This document shows, in pieces, positions 1 through 6,848 of a DNA stretch of 35,026 nucleotides. The notes beneath the pieces were generated by a model, which searched no databases, was not told the origin of the DNA, and saw only the letters and a program-made list of their open reading frames with translations. The stretch lies in the NCBI GenBank assembly GCA_049302575.1, contig JBAQMG010000083.1, positions 1 to 35,026 of the forward strand, written 5' to 3'. Source of the DNA: JBAQMG01 sp049302575 (GTDB lineage Bacteria; Bacillota; Desulfitobacteriia; Desulfitobacteriales; Desulfitobacteriaceae). The translations under genes were made by a program, and so were the position numbers. Every line of letters begins with the position of its first letter. The stretch's first letter is position 1.

Positions 1-284
1 ACCTTGACTGTGGCTGATCCTACTTTAAGGGCCATACCAACAGTTTCGGCTAGGTTAAAATTGACGTTGGTCAAGGTTGAGTACAAGGCTTCCTGAGTTA
101 TAGCATCAACCTCTGGATCGCTATAGCCTAATTGCCGAGCATGAGTGGCGTAAGCAGCGATTCCCTTTAAACCAAAGATAATGGTATCTTGCAAGCTGGC
201 GATATTCTCGTTTTTACCACAGACCCCGACTTTAGTACATCCTCCACTAGGTGTTTGTTCACATTGATAACAGAACATTGTCAT
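1..284 (-). CDS. hcp: Hybrid cluster protein (hydroxylamine reductase), N-terminal part, runs off the window
   Basis: Only the first 94 codons are present. Reading leftwards from the ATG at 284, the protein starts MTMFCYQCEQTPSGG and has cysteines at residues 5, 8, 16 and 22, a C-x2-C-x7-C-x5-C pattern. In the family this N-terminal motif holds an Fe-S cluster, and this spacing is that of class I Hcp from strict anaerobes. Hcp reduces nitric oxide or hydroxylamine and protects against nitrosative stress in the cytoplasm. A GGGGG ribosome site lies just upstream of the ATG; the second ATG, six bases further in, is also possible. The gene is divergent from the cyclophilin gene and shares a control region containing a palindrome at 376-391. 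Confidence 0.93.
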   Translation of the reverse strand, partial: MTMFCYQCEQTPSGGCTKVGVCGKNENIASLQDTIIFGLKGIAAYATHARQLGYSDPEVDAITQEALYSTLTNVNFNLAETVGMALKVGSATVK

Positions 285-375
285 AATCCCCCTTTGTTTT
301 TTTAGAATTATTTATTTGTTACATTGATCTTACCCTAATTATTAAATACTAGTTGTGATCGCAAAGTAATTTTAA

Positions 376-391
376 TGTGATAAATCTCACA
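376..391. promoter_or_regulatory. TGTGA-N6-TCACA palindrome between hcp and the cyclophilin gene
   Basis: The sequence TGTGATAAATCTCACA has perfect 5-bp half sites around a 6-bp spacer. This is the CRP-type operator consensus. It is also close to Rex sites (TGTGAA-N4-TTCACA). Both CRP/FNR-family regulators (HcpR) and Rex are known to control hcp in some anaerobes, so an operator is plausible. The centre is about 100 bp from the hcp start and 80 bp from the cyclophilin start. A second imperfect palindrome, TTGTGATCGCAA, sits at 353-364. Which regulator binds cannot be told from sequence. Confidence 0.5.
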
Positions 392-461
392 CTTTAACTA
401 GTAAACATCTTCTAGAATGGGTATAATCAAAGCAGGATTTTTAAAATTGGAGGGATTAGGT

Positions 462-902
462 TTGACTAAAGGTAAAATACAAATGGCTAATGGACAAACG
501 ATTTCAATCGAGTTCTTTGATGAGGCTGCACCTATCACAGTCGCTAACTTTGTAAAGCTAGCAAAATCCGGCTATTATAATGGTTTGACTTTTCATCGAG
601 TTATTCCAGGATTTGTAGCTCAAGGTGGTTGTCCTAATGGTAATGGAACTGGGGGGCCAGGGTATAAAATTAAATGCGAGACTCAGGGAAACACGCATAA
701 ACATTTAAGAGGTGCTTTATCTATGGCTCATGCTGGTAAAGATACAGGGGGAAGTCAATTCTTTATCTGCTTTGAAGCAGCACCCCATTTAGATGGAGTT
801 CACACAGTATTTGCTCAGGTAGTTGAAGGAATGGACGTTGTTGATCAGATTAAGGTTGGCGATAAAATGGAACTTGTGAGCATTGAGGAAGAGAACGTAT
901 AA
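462..902 (+). CDS. Cyclophilin-type peptidyl-prolyl cis-trans isomerase
   Basis: A short single-domain cyclophilin of about 146 residues with no signal peptide, so cytoplasmic. It catalyses cis-trans isomerisation of peptidyl-proline bonds. Family signatures are all present: FHRVIPGFVAQGG (catalytic Arg and substrate pocket), GTGGPGYKI, GALSMAHAG, GSQFFI and HLDGVHTVFAQV. The open frame extends upstream to an ATG at 417, but the start chosen is the TTG at 462. A strong GGAGGG site at 449-454 lies seven bases before it, while the 417 ATG has no ribosome site. It is divergent from hcp. The region following it contains a hairpin RNA and a possible terminator. Confidence 0.93.
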   Translation: MTKGKIQMANGQTISIEFFDEAAPITVANFVKLAKSGYYNGLTFHRVIPGFVAQGGCPNGNGTGGPGYKIKCETQGNTHKHLRGALSMAHAGKDTGGSQFFICFEAAPHLDGVHTVFAQVVEGMDVVDQIKVGDKMELVSIEEENV

Positions 903-904
903 AT

Positions 905-1036
905 CACGGGTACTCGAACAAGGATGTTCGAGGTGCAACATCGCCATGGATGGCAAAGGTGACGTGATGGCAAGGTGTCGGATGGCTAATGAAGCTTCCG
1001 CTAAAAATCAGGCAGAAGCCAAGTTTTCTTTTTCTT
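905..1036 (+). ncRNA. Candidate CsrA-binding RNA or leader: hairpin presenting ACAAGGATGT
   Basis: Positions 913-932 form a perfect 8-bp stem (CTCGAACA / TGTTCGAG) whose four-base loop is AGGA. This reproduces the CsrA/RsmA consensus ACARGGAUGU presented in a hairpin loop. A second smaller hairpin, GCCA-TGGA-TGGC (943-954), again has GGA in the loop, and a third GGA lies at 980-982. The segment ends in a stem and U-rich tract (994-1034). Several loop GGAs followed by a terminator is the layout of CsrB-type sponge RNAs, but it could also be an mRNA leader for the following LysR gene or the 3' end of the cyclophilin message. The reading frame is open through it by chance. No csrA gene is in the window, so the assignment is inference. 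Confidence 0.4.
994..1034 (+). terminator. Possible weak rho-independent terminator before the LysR gene
   Basis: GCTTCCGC (994-1001) pairs with GCAGAAGC (1012-1019) with one mismatch, and a broken T tract follows at 1024-1034. The T tract starts a few bases late, so termination would be inefficient. It could close the cyclophilin transcript or the hairpin RNA. Confidence 0.4.
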
Positions 1037-1047
1037 GGAGGGATAAA

Positions 1048-1938
1048 ATGTTAGATCTCATGCGTCTTTTTGTTCAGGTTATTGAAGAACAAAGTTATAC
1101 TGCTGTGGCGCGTAGATTGGGAATTAGTCAACCTGCAGTGTCCAATCAAATGAGAGTACTTGAGGAAAAACTTGGTGCTAAGTTGCTTTATCGAAAAGGT
1201 AAAGGGATTGCGTTAACAACCCAAGGGGAAATAGTTGTTCAGCATGCTAAATCAATGCTGAACAACTATACAAAAATGTTTGATGAACTTGGGGGACTGG
1301 ATGACGAACTAAGTGGAAAGGTTCATATTGGAGCTTCTCATATTCCTGGTGAATATTTGCTGCCTTCAAGGTTGGCTGTTTTTCAAGTTGAGTATCCTAA
1401 AATCAGGTTTAAGCTTTCAATCGGGGATAGTCTGGAAATTGCAGATAAGCTTTTAGCAAATGAGCTTGATTTTGCAGTAGTAGGGGCTGCTTATGATTCT
1501 GAAAAGTTAACGTCTGACTTTTGGTTAAATGATGAACTTAATTTGGTAGTTCCTAAAAATCACCCACTAGCTTTGCAGAAGAAAATTAATTTAAACGATT
1601 TGCGAGCTTATCCAATGATTATCCGTGAACCTGGTTCGGGGCATCGACGTACTTTGGATGAGGCTCTGAGTAAAATTGGGTTTCAATCTGAGAATTTGCG
1701 AATTGGGTTGGAAGTAGGAAGTACTGAAGCAGTTAAGAATGCCATTCGTTATGGACTTAGCTATTCTTTTTTATCAAAGTATGCCCTTCAAACTTATGAT
1801 AAGGAACAATTGCAAATTTGTCAGGTTGAAGAATTACATCTCGTCAGAGGTTTCTATTTATTAAGTTTGCGTAATAAATCGTTATCTGCTGCGGCAAGCG
1901 CGGTATATCAATTCATTAATAAATTGGGGGGTTCTTAA
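1048..1938 (+). CDS. LysR-family transcriptional regulator
   Basis: A 296-residue protein of the standard LysR length. An N-terminal winged helix-turn-helix covers about residues 1-60 (SYTAVARRLGISQPAVSNQ, then LEEKLGAKLLYRKGKG), followed by a linker helix and a periplasmic-binding-fold effector domain (GASHIPGEYLLP, REPGSGHR, GLEVGSTEAVKNAIRYGLS). The frame is open upstream to 883, but the ATG at 1048 has GGAGGG at 1037-1042 and gives the normal family start. The effector is unknown; the REPGSG and EVGS motifs resemble CysB/CbbR-like members that sense small anions or sulfur compounds. The amidohydrolase gene starts 3 bp after its stop, so the two are probably co-transcribed. Confidence 0.92.
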   Translation: MLDLMRLFVQVIEEQSYTAVARRLGISQPAVSNQMRVLEEKLGAKLLYRKGKGIALTTQGEIVVQHAKSMLNNYTKMFDELGGLDDELSGKVHIGASHIPGEYLLPSRLAVFQVEYPKIRFKLSIGDSLEIADKLLANELDFAVVGAAYDSEKLTSDFWLNDELNLVVPKNHPLALQKKINLNDLRAYPMIIREPGSGHRRTLDEALSKIGFQSENLRIGLEVGSTEAVKNAIRYGLSYSFLSKYALQTYDKEQLQICQVEELHLVRGFYLLSLRNKSLSAAASAVYQFINKLGGS

Positions 1939-1941
1939 TAG

Positions 1942-3141
1942 ATGTTCATTTCCTGTAGTTGCAGGGAAGAAATTTGGGAAATTCCCCGAGCAGGAGTAGC
2001 ATGTGTCGCGGGATATTGGAATCCGGAGGAATTTGCACCTAACTCGAAATCTACGCTGATTGAGTGGCAAGATGGTATCTTGACTAGTCTCAAAGATTAC
2101 AACGAAATCCCCAAGAGTGAAGAGGTTTATAATTGGACGGATTTCTATATTATGCCTGGTTGGTTAGATGCACATGTTCATCTAGCCTTAGATAGTATTG
2201 ATTTTAGTAAATCCCTAAAAAATTGGTCGCACCCAGCGCTAATGCATGAAAATCTAGAAAAGATATTACGCCGCTATTTGGAATTAGGGATTGTTGGGAT
2301 AAGGGATGGTGGAGATCTAACGGGTTATGGATGGCTTGCTAAAAAAAAGATCAGTGACGGTAAGTGGGTAGGACCTAAAGTGCAATCTGTCCGTGAGGCT
2401 GTTTATAGGGTCGGCTCTTATGGGAAATTTTTAGGTGTAGGATTCAAGAATATTGAAGATTGGCGAGCAAAACGAGACGGTTTTTTTGCTCTTGGACAAG
2501 ATCAGTTAAAAGTCATTGTCTCAGGTTTAATAAGCTTTCGGAAACTTGGTGTTGTGGGACCTGTTCAATGGTCCTTGGCAGAGTTGCAACAAGTTGTCAA
2601 TGATGCCCATGAACAAGGAATTAGGGTTATGGCCCATGTAAGTGGGGAAGAAGCTATTACAATAGCCATCAAGGCCGGGGTTGATTCTCTGGAACATGGT
2701 TACTATATCACGCATAATCAACTAACTAAGCTGCTTGAAAAAGGAATTTCCTGGATTCCGACGGTTGCTCCTGTTGGTAATCTTCTAGCAAGAGCCACCA
2801 AACGTTATACCATAGAGGAAAAGAGTGTGCTCCGTAGCATTTTACGCCGACATCTTGATAGTATCTATGAAGCCTATCAGTTAAAAGTATCTTTAGGGGT
2901 TGGAACGGATGCCGGAGCCTATCATGTTCCGCATGCTGAGTCTCTGTTAGATGAAATGATGTGGTTTGCCGAATCAGGAATTCCAACCTTAGAGGTTCGA
3001 CGCATGGCCTCATTAGAAAACGCAAAAATTATGGGTTGGTCTGATTTTGGCCGTTTACAGTTAGGTACAGCAATGGATACCTTGCAATTGAGCGATCATC
3101 TTTTCGGTACATTTGCCTGTTCTATAACGAAGAAAATGTGA
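1942..3141 (+). CDS. Metal-dependent amidohydrolase (imidazolonepropionase-like)
   Basis: A 399-residue protein of the amidohydrolase superfamily. Expected metal ligands are in order: HxH in DAHVHL (His78, His80), a candidate carboxylated lysine in QLKVIVSG (about 190), His in MAHVSG (about 232), His in SLEHGYY (about 252) and the catalytic Asp in GTDAGA (about 322). It should hydrolyse a C-N bond; the substrate cannot be read from sequence. The C-terminus after LENAKIMGW is unusual: the common GxLxxGxxADLVVLD strand region is degraded to GRLQLGTAMDTLQL. The N-terminus is also long. The ribosome site is a G-run at 1926-1931, ten bases before ATG. It directly follows the LysR gene. Confidence 0.85.
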   Translation: MFISCSCREEIWEIPRAGVACVAGYWNPEEFAPNSKSTLIEWQDGILTSLKDYNEIPKSEEVYNWTDFYIMPGWLDAHVHLALDSIDFSKSLKNWSHPALMHENLEKILRRYLELGIVGIRDGGDLTGYGWLAKKKISDGKWVGPKVQSVREAVYRVGSYGKFLGVGFKNIEDWRAKRDGFFALGQDQLKVIVSGLISFRKLGVVGPVQWSLAELQQVVNDAHEQGIRVMAHVSGEEAITIAIKAGVDSLEHGYYITHNQLTKLLEKGISWIPTVAPVGNLLARATKRYTIEEKSVLRSILRRHLDSIYEAYQLKVSLGVGTDAGAYHVPHAESLLDEMMWFAESGIPTLEVRRMASLENAKIMGWSDFGRLQLGTAMDTLQLSDHLFGTFACSITKKM

Positions 3142-3193
3142 AATAGTTCCAGACTTTCTACTATAATTTTGGACTATTCCTAGGAGGAACATC

Positions 3194-4165
3194 TTGAGGC
3201 TGTTTGTCAGTAACTTTAATTCTTTAATTTATCAGACCATCGATAATTTTAATTTCATTAATGCTCCTCAAGTAACCTTAATTTATGGACCACAAGGTTT
3301 AGGTAAAACTACTGTCTTAAATTTACTTTATCAACGGATGTTTAAGAAAAAGATTTCAGTAAAGCTAGTCAATGCTCGAAATTTTACTCAAGAATATGCC
3401 TATGCGGCCCAAGAAAACATGCTGGATTCTTTTCGAGAACGTTTTCGCACACCGAAATTATTATTAATTGATGATTTGCAATTATTAGCAAGAAAACCGA
3501 AGACCCAAGTGGAGCTGTTATACACGTATGAACATATAATTGAGCGTGAAGGTAAAATGATTATCAGTCTAGAGGCGGATTTTCCTGAACTCAATTTCTT
3601 GGGAAAAGCTCTAGCTTCACGTTTTTTAGGTGGTTTAGTTTTAACGGTTAAGCCGCCGTTGAGTGAAGAAATGGAAGAATTTATTGATTATTACTTAGAT
3701 CAGAGACGTTTAATTATGGAACGTGAAGCTGTTCAATGCTTAGCTAGTCTGGTTTGTAATCTAAAAATGGCTATAAGCAGTATTAATAAGTTTATCGAAT
3801 TTGCCGAGTTAAGACAGGTTGCACTTACTTTAAAGTATTTCCAAGAATTTTGGAGTAAATTGGAGGAGACTGACTCACGAAAGTTAGAGACTGTAAATGT
3901 TATTCGAGTAACGGCGGAGGTTATGGGTAGTACAGTTGAAGAACTAATTGGCTTCAAACGCACTCCAAAGATAGCTGAAGCTAGACAATTAGCGATCTAC
4001 ACTAGCCGTTTTCTTTGCCAAAGTTCATATCCGGAAATTGGACGTTGGTTTTCACGTGGACATGGGGCAATAATCTATGCCTGCCAACAGATGGACAAAA
4101 AGCTAGCGTTGGATAACGCTTTAAAACAGAGATTTGAAACGATTTTAAAGTTTTTTCGTAATTAA
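3194..4165 (+). CDS. DnaA-like AAA+ ATPase (truncated DnaA paralogue)
   Basis: A 323-residue protein with the DnaA AAA+ module and a C-terminal DnaA domain IV, but without domains I and II. Visible motifs are Walker A GPQGLGKTT (32-40), Walker B LLLIDD (89-94), an arginine-finger box SRFLGG (about 142-147) and a domain IV stretch VMGSTVEELIGFKR...ARQLAIYTSRFLCQSSYPEIGRWF. The DnaA-box recognition loop, normally GRDHTTV, reads SRGHGAI here: the Asp and Thr that read the DnaA box are lost. Start is TTG at 3194 with AGGAGG six bases upstream. It is not beside dnaN, so the replication initiator itself should lie elsewhere. A TATAAT at 3162-3167 may be part of its promoter. The role is unknown: a Hda-like regulator or a DNA-binding paralogue are options. 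Confidence 0.83.
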   Translation: MRLFVSNFNSLIYQTIDNFNFINAPQVTLIYGPQGLGKTTVLNLLYQRMFKKKISVKLVNARNFTQEYAYAAQENMLDSFRERFRTPKLLLIDDLQLLARKPKTQVELLYTYEHIIEREGKMIISLEADFPELNFLGKALASRFLGGLVLTVKPPLSEEMEEFIDYYLDQRRLIMEREAVQCLASLVCNLKMAISSINKFIEFAELRQVALTLKYFQEFWSKLEETDSRKLETVNVIRVTAEVMGSTVEELIGFKRTPKIAEARQLAIYTSRFLCQSSYPEIGRWFSRGHGAIIYACQQMDKKLALDNALKQRFETILKFFRN

Positions 4166-4178
4166 TAGCCTTTCAACG

Positions 4179-4279
4179 CTGACTATGATTAATAAAGTAC
4201 TGCGCTGCCTATATCCTCGCAGGTTACCTATGGAAATTGATGGGTTTGATTACTGTTGTTGATGTACTTTAGTAGTCAG
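4179..4279. repeat. Long interrupted inverted repeat in the gap before pfkA
   Basis: CTGACTA (4179-4185) and AAAGTAC (4194-4200) pair with GTACTTT (4264-4270) and TAGTCAG (4273-4279), giving two 7-bp helices separated by an asymmetric bulge. They enclose about 63 bases containing a small CTGC/GCAG hairpin. No T tract follows, so it is not a normal terminator. It may be the 3' end of the DnaA-like message or a structured RNA; I could not match a known riboswitch class. Confidence 0.4.
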
Positions 4280-4348
4280 TAAATATAAGGGGTCTCAAAA
4301 TGTAGGTAGAATTTATGAAAAAGGTTTTAGAATAAGTACTTATATATC

Positions 4349-4388
4349 TTGTAAATTCCATTTATGGTAATATAATAACTACGTAGTT
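4349..4388 (+). promoter_or_regulatory. Promoter of the pfkA-pgi operon with palindrome at the start point
   Basis: TTGTAA (4349-4354) and TATAAT (4371-4376) are separated by 16 bp. Immediately downstream, AACTACGTAGTT (4377-4388) is a perfect 12-bp palindrome overlapping the predicted transcription start, a position suited to a repressor operator. Confidence 0.65.
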
Positions 4389-4405
4389 GTTTTGGAGGTG
4401 ACAGT

Positions 4406-5377
4406 GTGGTAGAATCCATTAAAAAAATTGCAGTATTAACCAGTGGCGGGGATGCTCCTGGGATGAATGCGGCTATAAGGGCTGTCGTTCGTAAAGGTAT
4501 ATATCACGGATTAACTGTTTGTGGTATAGAAAGAGGCTTTGATGGTCTTATCAATGGAGTAATTAAAGAGATGAGCTTGGGTTCTGTAGCGGATATTGTG
4601 CATCGGGGTGGCACAACTCTAATGACAGCTCGATCTGCAGAAATGATGACAAAGGAAGGTCAGAACAAGGCGGTAGCGATGCTGAGAGACAATGAAATTG
4701 ATGCTTTAGTTGTGATAGGTGGAGATGGTTCTTTCCGTGGGGCTCAAACTTTATCTGCCCAAGGGGTTAAGATAGTAGGTATACCTGGAACGATTGATAA
4801 TGATATTCCCGGTACGGATCTTACGATTGGGTTTGATACAGCGGTTAATACAGTTGTCGAAGCTGTGAGTAAAATTCGCGATACGGCTGCTTCACATGAG
4901 AGAACTTTTATTGTAGAAGTTATGGGTAGAAATTGTGGAAGTATTGCTCTTCAGGCTGGTTTGGCCTGTGGTGCTGAATCGATTTTGGTACCTGAGGTAC
5001 CTTTAGACTTTGATGAGGTAATAGCCAAATTGCATAGAGGGCATCAACGTGGAAAAAATCAGAGTATCATTATCCTTGCTGAGGGAGTAGGTAAAGCCTA
5101 TAAGTTAGCCGAAGAATTAAATGCCCGAACTGGCTTTGAAACACGTGTAACAGTTCTTGGTCACCTGCAACGTGGGGGCAACCCGAGTGCTTTCGATGGG
5201 ATGATGGGTGCGGCTATGGGTGGTAAAGCAGTAGAAATTTTTTTAGCCGGGCAAACTGATATGATGACGGCTTTTCAAAATCAAGAGGTTATCGCCTGTC
5301 CGTTGGAAGTGGCTTATGGACCGCGTCGTCCTTTCAATAAGGCCTTATATGATTTAGCCGGAGAGTTGGCAATTTAA
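4406..5377 (+). CDS. pfkA: ATP-dependent 6-phosphofructokinase
   Basis: A 323-residue PfkA of the usual bacterial length. It phosphorylates fructose 6-phosphate to fructose 1,6-bisphosphate, the committed step of glycolysis, in the cytoplasm. Seen are the nucleotide loop TSGGDAPGMNAAIRA, GGDGSFRGA (the Gly after GGD indicates ATP rather than pyrophosphate as donor), the catalytic GIPGTIDNDIPGTD loop, VEVMGRNCG and LGHLQRGGNPSAFD. The start is GTG at 4406, five bases after GGAGGTG. It is the first gene of a probable operon with pgi (20-bp gap) and the FtsA-like gene, expressed from the promoter at 4349-4376. Confidence 0.97.
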   Translation: MVESIKKIAVLTSGGDAPGMNAAIRAVVRKGIYHGLTVCGIERGFDGLINGVIKEMSLGSVADIVHRGGTTLMTARSAEMMTKEGQNKAVAMLRDNEIDALVVIGGDGSFRGAQTLSAQGVKIVGIPGTIDNDIPGTDLTIGFDTAVNTVVEAVSKIRDTAASHERTFIVEVMGRNCGSIALQAGLACGAESILVPEVPLDFDEVIAKLHRGHQRGKNQSIIILAEGVGKAYKLAEELNARTGFETRVTVLGHLQRGGNPSAFDGMMGAAMGGKAVEIFLAGQTDMMTAFQNQEVIACPLEVAYGPRRPFNKALYDLAGELAI

Positions 5378-5397
5378 GAGTTTGTTGGGAGGGCGCT

Positions 5398-6819
5398 ATG
5401 ATGGATGTTAGTGAAGTAAGCACGAACCGCCTACGCCTTGATTATACAGGTATGATGCGAAATAGTTATAACCTCCAGGGCTGGACTGAAGATAAATTGG
5501 CTTCAATTCAACCACAATTAACGGAGGCTCATAGTTCATTAAAGATACAAAGGCTAAAGGGCAATTTAGACTTTTCTAAGTTATTGCTAGAGATGAAACA
5601 ATTATTACCGTCATTGGTTGATTATGCGAACGAACTGGCTCGCGAGTTTGATAATTTTGTAGTTTTAGGTATTGGCGGATCTGCGCTTGGGCCGTTAGCA
5701 GTCCAACAGGCTTTAAATCCCTATTATTATAACGAACTTTCGTTGAACCAAAATCCTAAACGTCCTCGTTTATACGTAGTGGATAACATTGATCCAGTTC
5801 GGTTTACTGATTTGCTGAAGGTACTTGATCTGAAGAAGACAATTTTTAATGTAATCACGAAATCAGGAGCTACTTCAGAAACAATGGCCCAATTTTTAAT
5901 CATTCGCGATATTTTGCGTCAGGCTTGTGGAACAGATTATGCCAAACATCTTGTAGTTACAACGGACAAAGAAAAGGGAAATCTTGCTCCGCTGGTAAAG
6001 CTGGAGGGTTATCGTAGTTGGGTCATTCCTTCAGGTATCGGTGGACGTTTTTCTGAACTAACTCCGGTAGGCTTGCTTCCCGCCGCAGTATGTGGAATTG
6101 ACGTGCAAAATTTACTTGATGGTGCCTTGATGATGGATCAATTGATTCGAGAGAGTGAATCAATTCTGTCTAATCCTGCACAGCTGAGTGCGGCCTTAAG
6201 CTACTTGGCCTTGCAAGAGGGAAAAAATATTTCGGTTTTTATGCCTTATGCAGACTCGCTGAAAACTTTATCTGATTGGTATGCTCAACTTTGGGCAGAA
6301 AGTTTGGGAAAACGTGTTAATCGTCAGGGGCAGGAGGTTTTTGTAGGACAAACACCAGTTAAAGCCTTAGGGGTTACCGATCAACACTCTCAGGTTCAGC
6401 TTTACGTAGAGGGACCTAACGATAAGGTGATTACCTTTTTAACTGTGGAAAAATTAACTGTCGATTACTTTATTCCTACAGACGAAGGGTTACCAGCAGA
6501 TGTCCGATTTTTAGGTGGACATAGTTTGGCAGAGTTACTTCATGCGGAACAAAAAGCCACAGAATATGCACTTACCTTGGCTGGGCGTCAACATCGAAAG
6601 ATAATATTACCGTTTCTTAATGCTTACACACTAGGTCAACTTCTCTTGTTACTGGAGTGGGAAACTGCTTATATGGGAGAACTACTTGATATTAATGCTT
6701 TTGATCAGCCTGGAGTTGAAGAAGGAAAGATCGGTACTTATGCCTTAATGGGCAGAGAAGGCTTTGAAACTAGAAGACATGAGATCGAGGACTATGCTAA
6801 AACTCTTTACATCTTATAG
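5398..6819 (+). CDS. pgi: Glucose-6-phosphate isomerase
   Basis: A 473-residue phosphoglucose isomerase, interconverting glucose 6-phosphate and fructose 6-phosphate. Motifs include LGIGGSALGP, NVITKSGATSETMAQF (phosphate-binding loop), PSGIGGRFSELTPVGLLPA and the C-terminal GVEEGKIGTYALMGR. Two tandem ATGs are available at 5398 and 5401; GGGAGGG at 5387-5393 fits either, with slightly better spacing for the second. It stands directly downstream of pfkA, so two consecutive glycolytic steps share a transcript. The FtsA-like gene begins 29 bp after its stop. Confidence 0.96.
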   Translation: MMDVSEVSTNRLRLDYTGMMRNSYNLQGWTEDKLASIQPQLTEAHSSLKIQRLKGNLDFSKLLLEMKQLLPSLVDYANELAREFDNFVVLGIGGSALGPLAVQQALNPYYYNELSLNQNPKRPRLYVVDNIDPVRFTDLLKVLDLKKTIFNVITKSGATSETMAQFLIIRDILRQACGTDYAKHLVVTTDKEKGNLAPLVKLEGYRSWVIPSGIGGRFSELTPVGLLPAAVCGIDVQNLLDGALMMDQLIRESESILSNPAQLSAALSYLALQEGKNISVFMPYADSLKTLSDWYAQLWAESLGKRVNRQGQEVFVGQTPVKALGVTDQHSQVQLYVEGPNDKVITFLTVEKLTVDYFIPTDEGLPADVRFLGGHSLAELLHAEQKATEYALTLAGRQHRKIILPFLNAYTLGQLLLLLEWETAYMGELLDINAFDQPGVEEGKIGTYALMGREGFETRRHEIEDYAKTLYIL

Positions 6820-6848
6820 CCGAGGTGAATCAAGTGAGGTGAAAAACT

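Noticed and set aside
417..461. Upstream in-frame ATG extension of the cyclophilin
   Set aside because: No ribosome site; TTG 462 has GGAGGG at ideal spacing and gives the normal N-terminus.
883..1047. 165-bp N-terminal extension of the LysR protein
   Set aside because: Overlaps the cyclophilin gene and the CsrA-like hairpin; not similar to LysR proteins; ATG 1048 has a good ribosome site.
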